DNA from: Pigmentiphaga kullae
GTDB taxonomy: Bacteria > Pseudomonadota > Gammaproteobacteria > Burkholderiales > Burkholderiaceae_B
Length of the DNA stretch: 64,000 bases
Reading direction: 5' to 3'
NCBI RefSeq assembly: GCF_004216695.1
Contig: NZ_SGXC01000004.1
Location: forward strand, 1 to 64,000
Positions 25,606-36,750 of this stretch are shown piece after piece. A program made the translations under genes and the position numbers. A model generated the notes under the pieces. The model saw only the letters and a program-made list of their open reading frames with translations, ran no database searches and was not told the DNA's origin. The stretch's first letter is position 1. Every line of letters begins with the position of its first letter.

Positions 25606-26764
25606 ACTGGCCCAGTGGTTATCCGAGGATTACCGGGCTTTCTCGGTGTTCAGCTACATCACGTTGCGCGCGGTGCTCGCGTGCGCCACGTCGCTGCTCA
25701 TCGGCCTGATGGCGGGCCCTTGGGTGATCCGCAAGCTCACCGCGCTCAAGATCGGCCAGGCCGTTCGCACCTACGGTCCGGAAACCCATCTGATCAAGAG
25801 CGGCACGCCCACCATGGGCGGCGCGCTGATCCTGATCTCCATCGGCGTGTCGACGCTGCTGTGGGCCGACTGGAGCAACCGTTTCGTCTGGGTCGTGCTG
25901 CTGGTCACCTTCGGCTTCGGCTGGATAGGCTGGTCTGACGACTACCGCAAGGTCGTGCGCCGGGATCCGGAAGGAATGCCGGCACGCGAGAAATTCTTCT
26001 GGCAGACGCTGATCGGGCTGGTCGCCTCGGTCTACCTGGCCTTCGCCATTTCGGCGCCGGACGCTGGCGGCACCTGGTCGCTGTTCGTCGACTGGATCTC
26101 GGGCGGCTTCGGCTACCACCTGCCGGCGCGCGCCGACCTGATCGTGCCTTTCTTCAAAAGCGTGAGCTACCCGCTGGGCGTGATCGGCTTCATCGCGCTG
26201 ACCTGGGCGGTGATCGTCGGCAGCAGCAACGCGGTCAACCTGACCGACGGCCTGGACGGCCTGGCCATCATGCCCACCGTGCTGGTGGGCACGGCGCTGG
26301 GCGTGTTCGCCTACGTCGTGGGCCGCGTCGACTATTCCAAATACCTGTTGTTCCCCTACATCCCGGGCGCCTCCGAGCTGATGGTGATCTGCGCGGCGCT
26401 GGGCGGCGCGGGGCTGGCCTTCCTGTGGTTCAACGCCTATCCGGCCCAGGTCTTCATGGGCGACGTCGGCGCGCTGGCGCTGGGCGGCGCGCTGGGCACC
26501 ATGGCGGTGATCGTGCGGCAGGAGATCGTGCTGTTCATCATGGGCGGCGTGTTCGTGGTCGAGACGCTGTCGGTCATCCTGCAGGTGAGCTGGTTCAAGT
26601 ACACCAAGAAACGCTACGGCCAGGGCCGGCGGATATTCAAGATGGCGCCGCTGCACCATCACTTCGAGGTCAGCGGCTGGAAGGAAACCCAGGTCGTCGT
26701 CCGGTTCTGGATCATCACCATGATGCTGGTGCTGATCGGACTGGCGACGTTGAAGTTGCGTTGA
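25595..26764 (+). CDS. mraY: Phospho-MurNAc-pentapeptide translocase MraY
   Basis: MraY makes lipid I from undecaprenyl phosphate and UDP-MurNAc-pentapeptide. The 389-residue polytopic protein has the catalytic [57 protein letters not shown] and MAPLHHHFE. Around ten hydrophobic segments are visible. The ATG overlaps the murF end by 11 bases and the ribosome-binding site is weak, which suggests coupled translation. Confidence 0.97.
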   Translation: MLLELAQWLSEDYRAFSVFSYITLRAVLACATSLLIGLMAGPWVIRKLTALKIGQAVRTYGPETHLIKSGTPTMGGALILISIGVSTLLWADWSNRFVWVVLLVTFGFGWIGWSDDYRKVVRRDPEGMPAREKFFWQTLIGLVASVYLAFAISAPDAGGTWSLFVDWISGGFGYHLPARADLIVPFFKSVSYPLGVIGFIALTWAVIVGSSNAVNLTDGLDGLAIMPTVLVGTALGVFAYVVGRVDYSKYLLFPYIPGASELMVICAALGGAGLAFLWFNAYPAQVFMGDVGALALGGALGTMAVIVRQEIVLFIMGGVFVVETLSVILQVSWFKYTKKRYGQGRRIFKMAPLHHHFEVSGWKETQVVVRFWIITMMLVLIGLATLKLR

Positions 26765-26767
26765 ACC

Positions 26768-28327
26768 GTGTCGGACGAATCGCTGAACATGCAAACCCCC
26801 GTTGAAACCGCCGCGCAAGCGCCGTTCACCCTGGTCCTGGGCCTGGGCGAGTCGGGCGCGGCCGCCGTGCGCTGGTGCGCGCGGGCGGGCGGGGGCCTGC
26901 GCGTGGCCGACTCGCGCGCCGAACCGGCCGGGCTGCAGGCGCTGCGGGAAGCGGCGCCGCATGCCGAATTCCGGTTGGGCGCGGACGCCATGCGGGACAG
27001 CGGGGGCGCGAGCGTCTTCGATCCCGCCCTGCTCGACGGCATCGAGCGCGTCGTCATCAGCCCGGGCCTGCCGCCGCATGCGGCGCCCGCGGGCGACCTG
27101 GTCGGCGCCGCGCGCGAGCGCGGAATCCCGGTCATCGGCGAGATCGAGCTGTTCGCGCTGGCGCTGGCCGAACTGGCCGCCACCCGCTCGTACGCCCCGC
27201 GCGTGCTGGCGGTGACCGGCACCAACGGCAAGACCACCGTCTGCGCGCTGACGGGACACCTGGTCGAGGCCGCCGGCCGCTCGGTGGCCGTGGCGGGCAA
27301 CATCGGCCCGGCCGCGCTGACCGCGCTGATCGCCGCGCTGGACGAGGACCGCCTGCCGGACGTCTGGGTGCTGGAGCTGTCCAGCTTCCAGTTGGAAACC
27401 ACGCATAGCCTGCGGCCCGACGCGGGCGCGGTGCTGAACCTGACCCAGGACCATCTGGACTGGCACGGCGACATGCGAGCCTATGGCGCCGCCAAGGCGC
27501 GGCTGCTGGCGGCGTCGGCGGTGGCCGTGGTCAATCGCGACGATGCCCGGGTGGCGGCCATGGTCGAGCGGCTGGACGCCGAGCACGTGCGCGGCTTCGG
27601 GCGCGAGGCGCCGGTGGCCACGGGCGACCTGGGGCTGGACCACAGCCACGGCGTGGCCTGGCTGGCCGAGGCGGCGGCCGAGGATTTCGACGCGCCGCCG
27701 CCCAAGCGCAAGAAGGGCGAGGTTGTGACCCGTCCCGACGGGCGGGTGAACCGGCTGATGCCGGTCGATGCGCTGCTGATCCGGGGCCTGCACAACGCCC
27801 TGAACGTCCAGGCGGCGCTGCTGCTGGCGCGCAGCCTGGGGCTGCCGTGGGCGCCGCTGCTGCGCGCGGTGCGCGAATACCGGGGCGAGCCGCATCGCGT
27901 GGAGTTCGTGCGCGGCATCGCCGGCGTCGACTTCATCGACGACAGCAAGGGCACCAACGTGGGCGCGACCGTCGCCGCGCTGGAGGGCCTGGGGCAGCGC
28001 AGCGTGCTGATCGCCGGCGGCGTCGGCAAGGGACAGGATTTTTCGCCGCTGGCCCGCGCCGTGGCCTTGCATGCGCGCGCCGTGGTCCTGATCGGCCGCG
28101 ACGGGCCGCTGATCGCCGAGGCGCTGAAGGACGCCGGCGTGCCGCTGGCCACCGGCCAGGACCTGGACGCCGCCGTGCGCACCGCCCTGGACCTGGCCCA
28201 GCCGGGCGATGCCGTGCTGCTGTCGCCGGCCTGCGCCAGCTTCGACATGTTCCGCGACTACAAGCACCGCGCCGACCAGTTCGTCGACGCCGTGCAGAGC
28301 CTCGCGGCCGACCGGGGGGAGGTGTAG
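26768..28327 (+). CDS. murD: UDP-MurNAc-L-alanine:D-glutamate ligase MurD
   Basis: MurD adds D-glutamate to UDP-MurNAc-L-Ala in the cytoplasm. The 519-residue product has a nucleotide-sugar fold at the start (LVLGLGESGAAAVRW), VISPGLPPHA, the P-loop [40 protein letters not shown] and FIDDSKGTNVGATVAAL. It is longer than E. coli MurD (438), partly from inserted segments such as EDFDAPPPKRKKGEVVTRPDGRVN, between the centre and C-terminal domains. The start is GTG, 3 bases after mraY. Confidence 0.95.
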   Translation: MSDESLNMQTPVETAAQAPFTLVLGLGESGAAAVRWCARAGGGLRVADSRAEPAGLQALREAAPHAEFRLGADAMRDSGGASVFDPALLDGIERVVISPGLPPHAAPAGDLVGAARERGIPVIGEIELFALALAELAATRSYAPRVLAVTGTNGKTTVCALTGHLVEAAGRSVAVAGNIGPAALTALIAALDEDRLPDVWVLELSSFQLETTHSLRPDAGAVLNLTQDHLDWHGDMRAYGAAKARLLAASAVAVVNRDDARVAAMVERLDAEHVRGFGREAPVATGDLGLDHSHGVAWLAEAAAEDFDAPPPKRKKGEVVTRPDGRVNRLMPVDALLIRGLHNALNVQAALLLARSLGLPWAPLLRAVREYRGEPHRVEFVRGIAGVDFIDDSKGTNVGATVAALEGLGQRSVLIAGGVGKGQDFSPLARAVALHARAVVLIGRDGPLIAEALKDAGVPLATGQDLDAAVRTALDLAQPGDAVLLSPACASFDMFRDYKHRADQFVDAVQSLAADRGEV

Positions 28328-28331
28328 CCCG

Positions 28332-29525
28332 ATGAGCCTGTTCGCCGAACTGACCGGTAGCGTCAACGCCGTGCGGCCCAGCCGCACGCGGATGCTGAAC
28401 TACGACGCCGCGCTCGTCACCTCGGCCCTGTCGCTGCTGCTGCTCGGGCTGGTCATGGTGTATTCCGCGTCGGTCACGCTGTCCGACTCGCCCAAGTTCG
28501 CCAACTACGGCAATTACTATTTCCTGGTCCGCCACGCGCTGTACCTGACGCTGGGCGTGGTGGTTGCCGCCGCCACGTTCACGATCCGCATGGACGTGTG
28601 GCAGAAATTCTCGATGCCCGTGTTCGGCGTGGCGCTGTTCCTGCTGGTGGCCGTGTTGATTCCCGGCATCGGCAAGGAAGTGAACGGTTCGCACCGCTGG
28701 CTGCCGCTGGGTTTCGTCAATTTCCAGCCATCCGAGCTGATGAAGCTGGCCGTGCTGATCTACGCCGCCGACTACACCGTGCGCAAGCAGGCCTACATGC
28801 AGAACTTCGTGCGGGGCTTCCTGCCCATGGCCTGCGCGATGGCGGCCACGGGCCTCTTGCTGCTGCTCGAACCCGACCTGGGCGCCTTCGTGGTCATCGT
28901 CGCCATCTCGATGGGCATCCTGTTCCTGGGCGGCATCAACGGAAAGCTGTTCGGCGGCCTGACCGCCGTGCTGGTGTCGACCTTCCTGCTGCTGATCTGG
29001 GCTGCACCCTGGCGGCGCGAGCGGCTGTTCGCCTACCTGGATCCCTGGACCGAGGCCAACGCGCTGGGCAAGGCCTACCAGTTGTCGCATTCGCTGATCG
29101 CCTTCGGGCGCGGCGAATGGTTCGGCGTGGGGCTGGGCGCCAGCGTGGAAAAGCTGCACTACCTGCCGGAAGCGCACACCGACTTCCTGCTGGCCGTGAT
29201 CGGCGAAGAACTCGGGTTCATCGGCGTGCTGGTCGTGATCACGCTGTTCTTCGTGATCGTGCGCCGGGGCTTCGAGATCGGCCGCCAGGCCATCGCCATG
29301 GACCGCGTGTTCAGCGGTCTGGTCGCCAAGGGCGTGGTGCTGTGGATAGGCGTGCAGGCGCTGATCAACATGGGCGTGAACCTGGGTCTCCTGCCGACCA
29401 AGGGGCTGACGCTGCCTTTCATGAGCTTCGGCGGCTCGGGCATCATCGCCAACATGGCGGCGCTGGCCGTGCTGATGCGCGTGGACTACGAGAACCGCAT
29501 CCTGATGCGCGGAGGGCGCCTATGA
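28332..29525 (+). CDS. ftsW: SEDS septal peptidoglycan glycosyltransferase FtsW
   Basis: FtsW polymerises lipid II at the septum with FtsI. The 397-residue protein has about ten membrane helices and SEDS signatures: [90 protein letters not shown], and [20 protein letters not shown]. It begins 4 bases after murD and overlaps murG by 4 bases. Confidence 0.96.
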   Translation: MSLFAELTGSVNAVRPSRTRMLNYDAALVTSALSLLLLGLVMVYSASVTLSDSPKFANYGNYYFLVRHALYLTLGVVVAAATFTIRMDVWQKFSMPVFGVALFLLVAVLIPGIGKEVNGSHRWLPLGFVNFQPSELMKLAVLIYAADYTVRKQAYMQNFVRGFLPMACAMAATGLLLLLEPDLGAFVVIVAISMGILFLGGINGKLFGGLTAVLVSTFLLLIWAAPWRRERLFAYLDPWTEANALGKAYQLSHSLIAFGRGEWFGVGLGASVEKLHYLPEAHTDFLLAVIGEELGFIGVLVVITLFFVIVRRGFEIGRQAIAMDRVFSGLVAKGVVLWIGVQALINMGVNLGLLPTKGLTLPFMSFGGSGIIANMAALAVLMRVDYENRILMRGGRL

Positions 29526-30589
29526 CCGCGCCGCGCACGCTGATGGTCATGGCCGGCGGCACGGGCGGCCACATCATGCCGGGGCTGGCGGTGGCCGGCG
29601 CGCTGCGCGCGCGCGGCTGGAATGTGGTCTGGATGGGCAATCCGGACGCCATGGAAGGCCGGCTCGTGCCGCCGCAGGGCATTCCGATGGCGCCCGTGCG
29701 TTTCTCCGGCGTGCGGGGCAAGGGCCCGGCCACGCTGCTCAAGCTGCCGTTCACGCTGGCCCGCGCCGCGGCCCAGGCGCTGGCGGCGCTGCGCCGCCAT
29801 CGTCCCGACGTGGTCCTTGGGATGGGCGGCTACGTGGCCCTGCCCGGCGGGCTGATGGCGCGCCTGCGCGGCACGCCACTGGTGGTGCACGAACAGAATT
29901 CCGTGGCCGGCATGACCAATCGCGTACTGGCGCGCTGGGCCAGCAAGGTACTGACCGCCTTTCCCGGCGCGTTGCCCGGCGAGCTGACCGGCAATCCCGT
30001 CCGGCCCGAGGTGGCCGCCGTGGCGCCGCCGGCCGAACGCTTCGCCGGCCACGCCGGTCCGCTGCGTCTGCTGGTCGTGGGCGGCAGCCTGGGCGCGCAG
30101 GCGCTCAACGGCACCGTGCCCGCCGCCCTGGCGATGCTGCCGGCGGACGCGCGCCCGCGGGTGGTGCACCAGGCGGGCGAGAAACATATCGAGGAACTGC
30201 GCACGGCGTATGCCCGGGCGGGGGTGGACGCCGACTGCCGCGCGTTCATCGCCGACATGGCGTCCGCCTATGCCGAGGCCGATCTTGTCATCTGCCGTTC
30301 CGGCGCGATGACGGTGGCCGAGGTTTGCGCGGCGGGCGTGGCGGCCCTGTTCGTGCCGTTCCCCCACGCGGTGGACGATCACCAGACCACCAATGCCAGG
30401 TATTTGAGCGATGCGCAGGCCGGATGGCTGCAGCCGCAATCGGCCCTGACGGCCGAGTGGCTGGCCGACTGGCTGCGGCAACGCACACGGGCCGAACTGG
30501 CCGAAACCGCGACCCGCGCGCGAGCGCTGGCGCATCCGCTCGCCACCGAGCGGATCGCCGACATCTGCGAGGCGGCGGCGCGACGCTGA
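29522..30589 (+). CDS. murG: UDP-GlcNAc:lipid I N-acetylglucosaminyltransferase MurG
   Basis: MurG converts lipid I to lipid II at the inner face of the membrane. The 355-residue product has the GT28 motifs [62 protein letters not shown] and [27 protein letters not shown]. It overlaps the ftsW stop by 4 bases. Confidence 0.97.
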   Translation: MTAPRTLMVMAGGTGGHIMPGLAVAGALRARGWNVVWMGNPDAMEGRLVPPQGIPMAPVRFSGVRGKGPATLLKLPFTLARAAAQALAALRRHRPDVVLGMGGYVALPGGLMARLRGTPLVVHEQNSVAGMTNRVLARWASKVLTAFPGALPGELTGNPVRPEVAAVAPPAERFAGHAGPLRLLVVGGSLGAQALNGTVPAALAMLPADARPRVVHQAGEKHIEELRTAYARAGVDADCRAFIADMASAYAEADLVICRSGAMTVAEVCAAGVAALFVPFPHAVDDHQTTNARYLSDAQAGWLQPQSALTAEWLADWLRQRTRAELAETATRARALAHPLATERIADICEAAARR

Positions 30590-30595
30590 CACATC

Positions 30596-32035
30596 ATGAG
30601 ACATCGAATCCGACACATCCATTTCGTTGGCATAGGCGGCTCCGGCATGAGCGGGATCGCCGAGGTACTGTTGAACCTCGGCTACCGCATCAGCGGCTCG
30701 GACCTGGCCGACAGCGCCACCACCCGCCGGCTGGCGGAACTGGGCGCGCACATCACGCAGGGCCATAGCGCCAGCAACGTCGAGGGCGTGGACGCCATCG
30801 TCACGTCCACCGCGGTGGCGGGCAACAATCCGGAAGTGATCGCCGCGCGCAACAAGCGCATCCCGGTCGTGCCGCGCGCCGTGATGCTGGCCGAGCTGAT
30901 GCGCCTGAAACGTGGCATCGCGGTGGCGGGCACGCACGGCAAGACCACCACCACCAGCCTGATCGCCAGCGTCCTGGCCGCGGGCGGGCTGGATCCGACC
31001 TTCGTCATCGGCGGCCGCCTGAATTCGGCGGGCGCCAACGCCAAGCTGGGGCAGGGCGAGTTCATCGTGGTCGAGGCCGACGAGTCGGACGCCTCGTTCC
31101 TGAATCTGCTGCCGGTCATGTCGGTGATCACCAACATCGACGCCGACCACATGGACACCTACGGCCACGATTTCGCGCGGCTCAAGAGCGCGTTCGTGGA
31201 GTTTACGCAGCGGATGCCGTTCTACGGCACCGCCGTGCTGTGCATCGACGACGCCAACGTGCGCGAGATCCTGCCCTTCGTGTCGCGGCCGGTCACGACT
31301 TACGGCTTCTCGGCCGATGCCCAGGTGCGGGCGACCGACGTCCATACCGACGGCCCGCGCATGTGCTTCACCGTCAGGCGGCGCGACCGGCAGGTCGAGC
31401 TGCCGCCGCTGGACATCGTCTTGAACCTGCCCGGCGAGCACAACGTGCGCAACGCGCTGGCCACCATCGCCGTGGCGACCGAGCTGGGCGTGCCGGACGA
31501 CGCCATCCGCGAGGCGCTGGCGGCGTTCAAGGGCGTCAATCGCCGCTTCACGCAGGCGGGCGTGTTTCCGGTGAAGGCCGAACATGGCGGCGGCAGCTTC
31601 ACGCTGATCGACGACTACGGCCACCACCCCGTTGAAATGGCCGCCACGCTGGCGGCGGCGCGCGGCGCCTATCCGCAGCAGCGCATCGTGCTGGCGTTCC
31701 AGCCCCATCGTTACACACGCACACGGGATTGCTTCGAGGATTTCGTCAAAGTGCTGGGTACGGCCGATGCCCTGCTGCTGGCCGAGGTCTACGCGGCTGG
31801 CGAACCGCCCATCGTGGCGGCGGACGGCCGCTCGCTGGCCCGCGCGGTGCGCGTGGCCGGCAAGGTCGAGCCGGTGTTCGTCGAGGACATCGCCGACATG
31901 CCGCAGGCCATCGCGGATTTCGCGCGCGACGGCGACGTCGTCATCGCGATGGGCGCCGGCTCCATCGGAAGCATGCCGGCAAGAATGGGAGCGCTGTTCG
32001 CTCCGGCATCGGATCAGGAAGGGAAATCGCAATGA
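30596..32035 (+). CDS. murC: UDP-MurNAc:L-alanine ligase MurC
   Basis: MurC adds the first amino acid of the stem peptide. The 479-residue product starts with the UDP-binding [23 protein letters not shown], then the ATP loop [43 protein letters not shown], and [16 protein letters not shown] near the C-terminal domain. Length is normal. It overlaps ddlB by 4 bases. Confidence 0.97.
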   Translation: MRHRIRHIHFVGIGGSGMSGIAEVLLNLGYRISGSDLADSATTRRLAELGAHITQGHSASNVEGVDAIVTSTAVAGNNPEVIAARNKRIPVVPRAVMLAELMRLKRGIAVAGTHGKTTTTSLIASVLAAGGLDPTFVIGGRLNSAGANAKLGQGEFIVVEADESDASFLNLLPVMSVITNIDADHMDTYGHDFARLKSAFVEFTQRMPFYGTAVLCIDDANVREILPFVSRPVTTYGFSADAQVRATDVHTDGPRMCFTVRRRDRQVELPPLDIVLNLPGEHNVRNALATIAVATELGVPDDAIREALAAFKGVNRRFTQAGVFPVKAEHGGGSFTLIDDYGHHPVEMAATLAAARGAYPQQRIVLAFQPHRYTRTRDCFEDFVKVLGTADALLLAEVYAAGEPPIVAADGRSLARAVRVAGKVEPVFVEDIADMPQAIADFARDGDVVIAMGAGSIGSMPARMGALFAPASDQEGKSQ

Positions 32036-32976
32036 GCGCGCAATTCGGCAAGGTCGGCGTGTTGTACGGAGGGAAGTCCGCCGAGCGCGACGTATCCATC
32101 ATGTCGGGCACCGGCGTGCACAAGGCCCTGCGCAGCGCGGGCGTCGAGGCGCACCTGTTCGACACCGGCGTGCGCTCGCTGGCCGAGCTGGCCGAGGAAC
32201 GCTTCGACCGCGTTTTCATCGCCCTGCATGGACGCTATGGCGAGGACGGCACGATACAGGGCGCGCTGGAACTGCTGCGCGTGCCCTATACCGGCAGCGG
32301 GCCGCTGGCCTCCGCGCTGGCCATGGACAAGACCATGACCAAGCGCATCTGGGTCCACGAAGGGCTGCCCACGCCGCGCTTCGAGACCCTGGACCGCCAG
32401 TCGGACCTGGCCGCGGTGGCTGCCCGCCTGGGCCTGCCGCTGATCGTCAAGCCGCCGCACGAGGGTTCCACCATAGGCGTGACCAAGGTCACGGACCTGG
32501 CCGGCATGCGCGCGGCCTACGATCTGGCGGCCGAGTACGACGAGCACGTGCTGGCCGAGGCCTTCATCCAGGGCCGCGAGCTGACCGTGGCCGTGCTGGG
32601 CACCGGCGCCGGCGCGAGGGCCCTGCCGGTGGTCGAGATCGTGGCGCCCGAAGGCAACTACGACTACGAACACAAGTATTTCACCGACGACACCCGCTAC
32701 CTGTGCCCCGCGCAGCTGCCGCCCGCGGTCACCCAGCGCGTCCAGGAAATCAGCGAGGCCGCGTATCGCGTCCTGGGCTGCGAAGGCTGGGGGCGGGTGG
32801 ACGTGATGCTGGACGCCGACAACCAACCCTATCTGCTGGAGGTCAATACCTCGCCCGGCATGACCGGCCATTCCCTGGTGCCGATGGCGGCAGCCGCCGA
32901 CGGCATGAACTATGAAACCCTGTGCGTGGAGATCCTGAAGGATGCCCGCTGCAAGGTTTCAGGCCGGTCTTCGTAA
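32032..32976 (+). CDS. ddlB: D-alanine-D-alanine ligase
   Basis: Ddl makes the D-Ala-D-Ala dipeptide used by MurF. The 314-residue ATP-grasp product has [103 protein letters not shown]. The dcw location makes it the DdlB copy. It overlaps murC by 4 bases. Confidence 0.96.
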   Translation: MSAQFGKVGVLYGGKSAERDVSIMSGTGVHKALRSAGVEAHLFDTGVRSLAELAEERFDRVFIALHGRYGEDGTIQGALELLRVPYTGSGPLASALAMDKTMTKRIWVHEGLPTPRFETLDRQSDLAAVAARLGLPLIVKPPHEGSTIGVTKVTDLAGMRAAYDLAAEYDEHVLAEAFIQGRELTVAVLGTGAGARALPVVEIVAPEGNYDYEHKYFTDDTRYLCPAQLPPAVTQRVQEISEAAYRVLGCEGWGRVDVMLDADNQPYLLEVNTSPGMTGHSLVPMAAAADGMNYETLCVEILKDARCKVSGRSS

Positions 32977-32996
32977 GAGATTGAATCGGACACTCT

Positions 32997-33812
32997 GTGT
33001 GGAACGACTCCCGTACCCTGAACCTCATCGCCAATACCCTGTACCTCGCCGCGGCGCTGGTGCTGGCGGCGTGCGCGCTGCTGTGGCTGGCGCAGCGACC
33101 GGTGTTCGCGTTGCAGACGATATGGATCGAGGCCGAGGACGGCACGCTCCAGCACGTGACGCCGGCCAGCGTGCACCCGGCCATCTCCGGCCGGCTGACG
33201 GGCAACTTCTTCACCGCCAACCTGGAGCAGATGCGACAGGTATTCGAGACGGTGCCCTGGGTGCGGCAGGCGTCGCTGCGCAGGCAATGGCCCAACTCGC
33301 TGGTCGTGACCATACAGGAGCACCAGCCGCTGGGCCTGTGGAACGAGAACCGCTTGCTCAACACCTACGGCGAGTCGTTCACCGCCAACCTGGGCGAGGC
33401 CGAGGACGACCGGCAGCTGCCGATCTTCGCCGGCCCGGAGGGCTCGGAGAAGCTGGTGGCCCAGCGCTATGCCGAACTGACGCGCTGGTTCGCGCCGGTC
33501 AAGCTCGATCCGCTGCGGGTGGTGCTGACGCCCCGCTACGCCTGGCAGGTGGAGTTGTCCAACGGCGCGATCATCGACCTGGGGCGCGAGCCGACCACGG
33601 CGCCCGGCACGGATACCGCGTCGCTGGAGGCCCGCGTGCAGCGCTTCGTGCAGGCGATTCCGGTGATCGAATCGCGCATCGGCAAGCTGGAACATGCGGA
33701 CCTGCGCTATCCGAACGGCTTCGCGGTCACCACCGCCCGGCCGCCGGCCAGCGCCAAACCGAATCCAAGGAAACCTGCATCAACCATGCAACCTAACCAG
33801 AAAAGACCATGA
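32997..33812 (+). CDS. ftsQ: Cell division protein FtsQ
   Basis: FtsQ is a bitopic divisome scaffold linking early and late division proteins. The 271-residue product has one membrane helix (NTLYLAAALVLAACALLWL, about residues 13-31), then a POTRA domain (VFALQTIWIEAEDGTLQHVTPASV, and NFFTANLEQMRQVFETVPWVRQASLRRQWPNSLVVTIQEHQPLGLWN) and a beta domain. It starts at GTG 20 bases after ddlB, and the stop overlaps ftsA by 4 bases. Confidence 0.94.
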   Translation: MWNDSRTLNLIANTLYLAAALVLAACALLWLAQRPVFALQTIWIEAEDGTLQHVTPASVHPAISGRLTGNFFTANLEQMRQVFETVPWVRQASLRRQWPNSLVVTIQEHQPLGLWNENRLLNTYGESFTANLGEAEDDRQLPIFAGPEGSEKLVAQRYAELTRWFAPVKLDPLRVVLTPRYAWQVELSNGAIIDLGREPTTAPGTDTASLEARVQRFVQAIPVIESRIGKLEHADLRYPNGFAVTTARPPASAKPNPRKPASTMQPNQKRP

Positions 33813-35041
33813 CTCGTGAAACCAAGGATCTGATCGTTGCCCTCGACATCGGCACCAGCAAGGTGGTGGCGGTCGTGGCCGAGATGCTGCCTGAAGGGCG
33901 CTTCGAAGTGCTCGGTCTCGGGCAGCATGAGTCGCGCGGCATGCGCAAGGGCGTGGTCGTCAACATCGAGACCACGGTCAACTCCATCCAGCGCGCGCTG
34001 GAGGAGGCCGAGCTCATGGCCGACTGCAAGATCCGGGACGTCTTCACGGGTATCGCCGGCAGCCACATCCGCAGCTTCAATTCCAGCGGCATGGTGGCGA
34101 TCAAGGACAAGGAAGTCACCGCCACCGACGTGGCGCGCGTCATCGAGACCGCCAAGGCCATCAACATCCCGACCGACCAGCAGGTGCTGCACGTGCTGAC
34201 GCAGGAGTTCATCGTCGACGGCCAGGAGGACATCCGCGAGCCGATCGGCATGAGCGGGATCCGCCTGGAAGTGCGGGTGCACATCGTGACCGGCGCGGTC
34301 AGCGCGGCCCAGAACATCGTCAAGTGCGTGCGCCGCTGCGGCCTGGAAGTGCAGGATCTGATCCTGCAGCCGCTCGCCTCCAGCCTGGCCTGCCTGACGC
34401 CCGACGAGAAGGAACTGGGCGTGGCGCTGGTGGACATCGGCGGCGGCACGACCGACATCGCCATCTTCACCGGCGGCGCGATCCGCCATACCGCGGTCAT
34501 CCCCATTGCCGGCGACCAGATCACCGGCGATGTCGCCGCGGCGCTGCGCACGCCCACGCCCGATGCCGAGGAAATCAAGCTGCGCTACGGCGTGGCCAAG
34601 CAGGTGCTGGCCAGCCCCGACGAACGCATCGAAGTGCCCGGGCTGGGCGACCGCGGGCCGCGCCAGTTGTCGCGCCAGGCGCTGGGCGCCGTGATCGAGC
34701 CGCGCGTCGAGGAACTGTTCACCTTCGTGCAGCAGGTGATCCGCGAGTCGGGCTACGACGAATTGCTGTCCTCCGGCATCGTGCTGACCGGCGGCACCTC
34801 GCAGATGCCGGGCGTGGTCGAACTGGCCGAGGACATCTTCCTGAAGCCCGTGCGGCTGGGCGTGCCCGAGTACACCGGCAGCCTGGCGGACGTGGTCCGC
34901 AGCCCGCGCTTCTCGACCGTGATGGGCCTTTTGGCCGAGGCCCGGCTGCAGCGCGTGCGTGGCCGCAAGGTGGCGCAGCAGACCGGAAATGTCACACAGG
35001 TTTTCTCTCGTATGAAAGAGTGGTTCCTGGGGAATTTTTGA
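33809..35041 (+). CDS. ftsA: Cell division protein FtsA
   Basis: FtsA is the actin-like protein that ties FtsZ to the membrane. The 410-residue product has the phosphate-1 loop LIVALDIGTSKVVAVVAE, a 1C subdomain, VALVDIGGGTTDIAIFTGG, and GIVLTGGTSQMPGVVELAEDIF. The C-terminus MKEWFLGNF fits the amphipathic membrane-targeting helix. It overlaps ftsQ by 4 bases and is followed by a 282-bp gap before ftsZ. Confidence 0.97.
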   Translation: MTRETKDLIVALDIGTSKVVAVVAEMLPEGRFEVLGLGQHESRGMRKGVVVNIETTVNSIQRALEEAELMADCKIRDVFTGIAGSHIRSFNSSGMVAIKDKEVTATDVARVIETAKAINIPTDQQVLHVLTQEFIVDGQEDIREPIGMSGIRLEVRVHIVTGAVSAAQNIVKCVRRCGLEVQDLILQPLASSLACLTPDEKELGVALVDIGGGTTDIAIFTGGAIRHTAVIPIAGDQITGDVAAALRTPTPDAEEIKLRYGVAKQVLASPDERIEVPGLGDRGPRQLSRQALGAVIEPRVEELFTFVQQVIRESGYDELLSSGIVLTGGTSQMPGVVELAEDIFLKPVRLGVPEYTGSLADVVRSPRFSTVMGLLAEARLQRVRGRKVAQQTGNVTQVFSRMKEWFLGNF

Positions 35042-35261
35042 AGCGATCCCCCGTCGCATACGTTGCCCGAATCGTGCAGTCCTTCGCAGTCCGATGAAGC
35101 AGTGCCCGTTCTTTGAGTCTGTGCAGTTGCAGGTCCAGAGTATCCAGTAGTTCGTTCAAATCTGTTTTTTTATATGAGTCGAGGAGGTGCGTGACCGGGG
35201 AAGGTGAAACGTGAAGCGCGATCCCAAGGCGGGGTCAGTCAGATGGTCGATTCCGGCCCGA

Positions 35262-35282
35262 TCACATTTCACATTTCACATT
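35262..35282 (+). repeat. Three tandem TCACATT repeats upstream of ftsZ
   Basis: TCACATT occurs three times head to tail without a gap, ending 41 bases before the ftsZ ATG. It lies in the 282-bp ftsA-ftsZ gap, the longest gap within the division genes. It could be a regulator-binding site, a leader element or a slipped-strand repeat. Confidence 0.6.
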
Positions 35283-35323
35283 TCCCAGCCGCCACTTATC
35301 CGCCAGAACCCCCGGAGGTCATT

Positions 35324-36499
35324 ATGAAATTCGAAATGCTAGACACCGATAGCCGTGGAACGGTCATCAAGGTGGTGGGTGTGGGCGGCGCCGGCGGCAA
35401 CGCCGTTGCCCACATGATCCGTCGCGGCGTGCAGGGCGTGGACTTCATCTGCGCCAATACCGACGTGCAGGCGCTGTCGCATACCAATGCGCCGGTGCAG
35501 ATCCGCCTGGGCCGCAGCGGCCTGGGCGCCGGCGCCAAGCCCGAGCAGGGCCGCGCCGCCGCCGAGACCGCCCGCGAAGAGATCCGCGACGCGCTGCAAG
35601 GCGCCAACATGGTGTTCATCACCGCCGGCATGGGCGGCGGCACGGGTACCGGCGCCGGTCCCGTGGTGGCCGAAGTCGCCAAGGAACTCGGCATCCTGAC
35701 CGTGGCCGTGGTGACCAAGCCCTTCAACTTCGAAGGCAGCAAGCGCATGCGCATGGCCGAGGAAGGCATCGACGCCCTGACGCAGCACGTGCATTCGCTG
35801 ATCGTCGTGCTGAACGAGAACCTGTACGAACTGCTGGGCGAGGACGCCACGCAGGAAGACTGCTTCAAGTCCGCCGACGACATCCTGCACAATGCCTGCG
35901 CCGGCATCGCCGAGATCATCAACGTGGACGGCAACGTCAACGTCGACTTCGAGGACGTCAAGACCATCATGAGCGAGCAGGGCAAGGCCATGATGGGCAC
36001 CGGCATCGCCAGCGGCGTGGACCGCGCCCGCGTGGCGTCCGAGCAGGCCATCGCGTGCCCGCTGCTGGAAGGCATCGACCTGAACGGCGCCCGCGGCGTG
36101 CTGGTCAACATCACCGCCAGCCGTTCGCTGAAGATGCGCGAGACCCGCGAGATCATGGACACCATCCGCAGCTACGCCGCGGAAGATGCCACCGTGATCT
36201 TCGGCGTGTCGTACGACGATGCGATGGGCGAAGACCTGCGCGTCACCGTCGTGGCGACCGGCCTGGGCCGCAACAAGGCCAAGCCGCAACTGGTGCAGAA
36301 CACCATGCAGCAGCTGCGCACGGGCACGGACAACGTCCCGGCCTACAACGCGCAGGCCGGTGGCACCAACTACCACGACTACGACACGCCCACGGTCTTC
36401 CGCAACCCGCGGGATGCGTCGATGCGCGTGCAGGCGCTGGAAAGCTCGGGCATGGAACACCTGGACATCCCCGCTTTCCTGCGCAAGCAAGCTGATTGA
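35324..36499 (+). CDS. ftsZ: Cell division GTPase FtsZ
   Basis: FtsZ forms the Z-ring. The 391-residue product has IKVVGVGGAGGNAVAHMI, the tubulin signature GMGGGTGTGAGPVVAEVAKE, VTKPFNFEG, the T7 loop NVDFEDVKTIM, and the C-terminal peptide LDIPAFLRKQ that binds FtsA and ZipA. GGAGG sits 5 bases before the ATG, fixing the start although the frame is open further upstream. The 282-bp leader and its repeats suggest separate regulation. A large palindromic element starts 5 bases after the stop. Confidence 0.98.
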   Translation: MKFEMLDTDSRGTVIKVVGVGGAGGNAVAHMIRRGVQGVDFICANTDVQALSHTNAPVQIRLGRSGLGAGAKPEQGRAAAETAREEIRDALQGANMVFITAGMGGGTGTGAGPVVAEVAKELGILTVAVVTKPFNFEGSKRMRMAEEGIDALTQHVHSLIVVLNENLYELLGEDATQEDCFKSADDILHNACAGIAEIINVDGNVNVDFEDVKTIMSEQGKAMMGTGIASGVDRARVASEQAIACPLLEGIDLNGARGVLVNITASRSLKMRETREIMDTIRSYAAEDATVIFGVSYDDAMGEDLRVTVVATGLGRNKAKPQLVQNTMQQLRTGTDNVPAYNAQAGGTNYHDYDTPTVFRNPRDASMRVQALESSGMEHLDIPAFLRKQAD

Positions 36500-36503
36500 T
36501 AAA

Positions 36504-36750
36504 CCCCCCCTACGCGCTGACGCGCGCCCCCCAGGGGGCGATGCGAGTGGACCGGCAAAGCCGGATCCACCGCATCCTGGGTCTAGTTCCTGTATCGTGA
36601 GGCCCTGGCGCTGTTGCTTCGCAGGCTGCCTGCGTTAGCACCGGCGGTACAACCCAACCAGTCCCCACTAGACCCAGGAAACCGCGGATCTGGCTTTGCC
36701 AGTCCGCTGGTTTCGCCCCCTGGGGGGCGCGCGTCAGCGCGTAGGGGGGG
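36504..36750. repeat. Large palindromic intergenic element, copy 1 (complete)
   Basis: Two 37-bp arms (36504-36540 and 36714-36750) are perfect reverse complements of each other, starting CCCCCCCTACGCGCTGACG. Inside each arm lies a hairpin: GTGGACCGGC-AAA-GCCGG-ATCCAC at 36547-36570, and GCGGA-TCTGGC-TTT-GCCAG-TCCGC on the right. CCTGGGTCTAG and CTAGACCCAGG form a third inverted pair. The middle 80 bases are unique. TTTTTTTT at 36754-36761 follows the right arm, so the element may also end ftsZ transcription. Related copies lie near 38.3, 40.0 and 46.9 kb. Confidence 0.85.

Noticed and set aside
35204-35323. In-frame extension upstream of ftsZ
   Set aside because: The frame stays open, but GGAGG sits just before the ATG at 35324 and homologues begin at MKFEML; the upstream stretch contains the TCACATT repeats and is non-coding.
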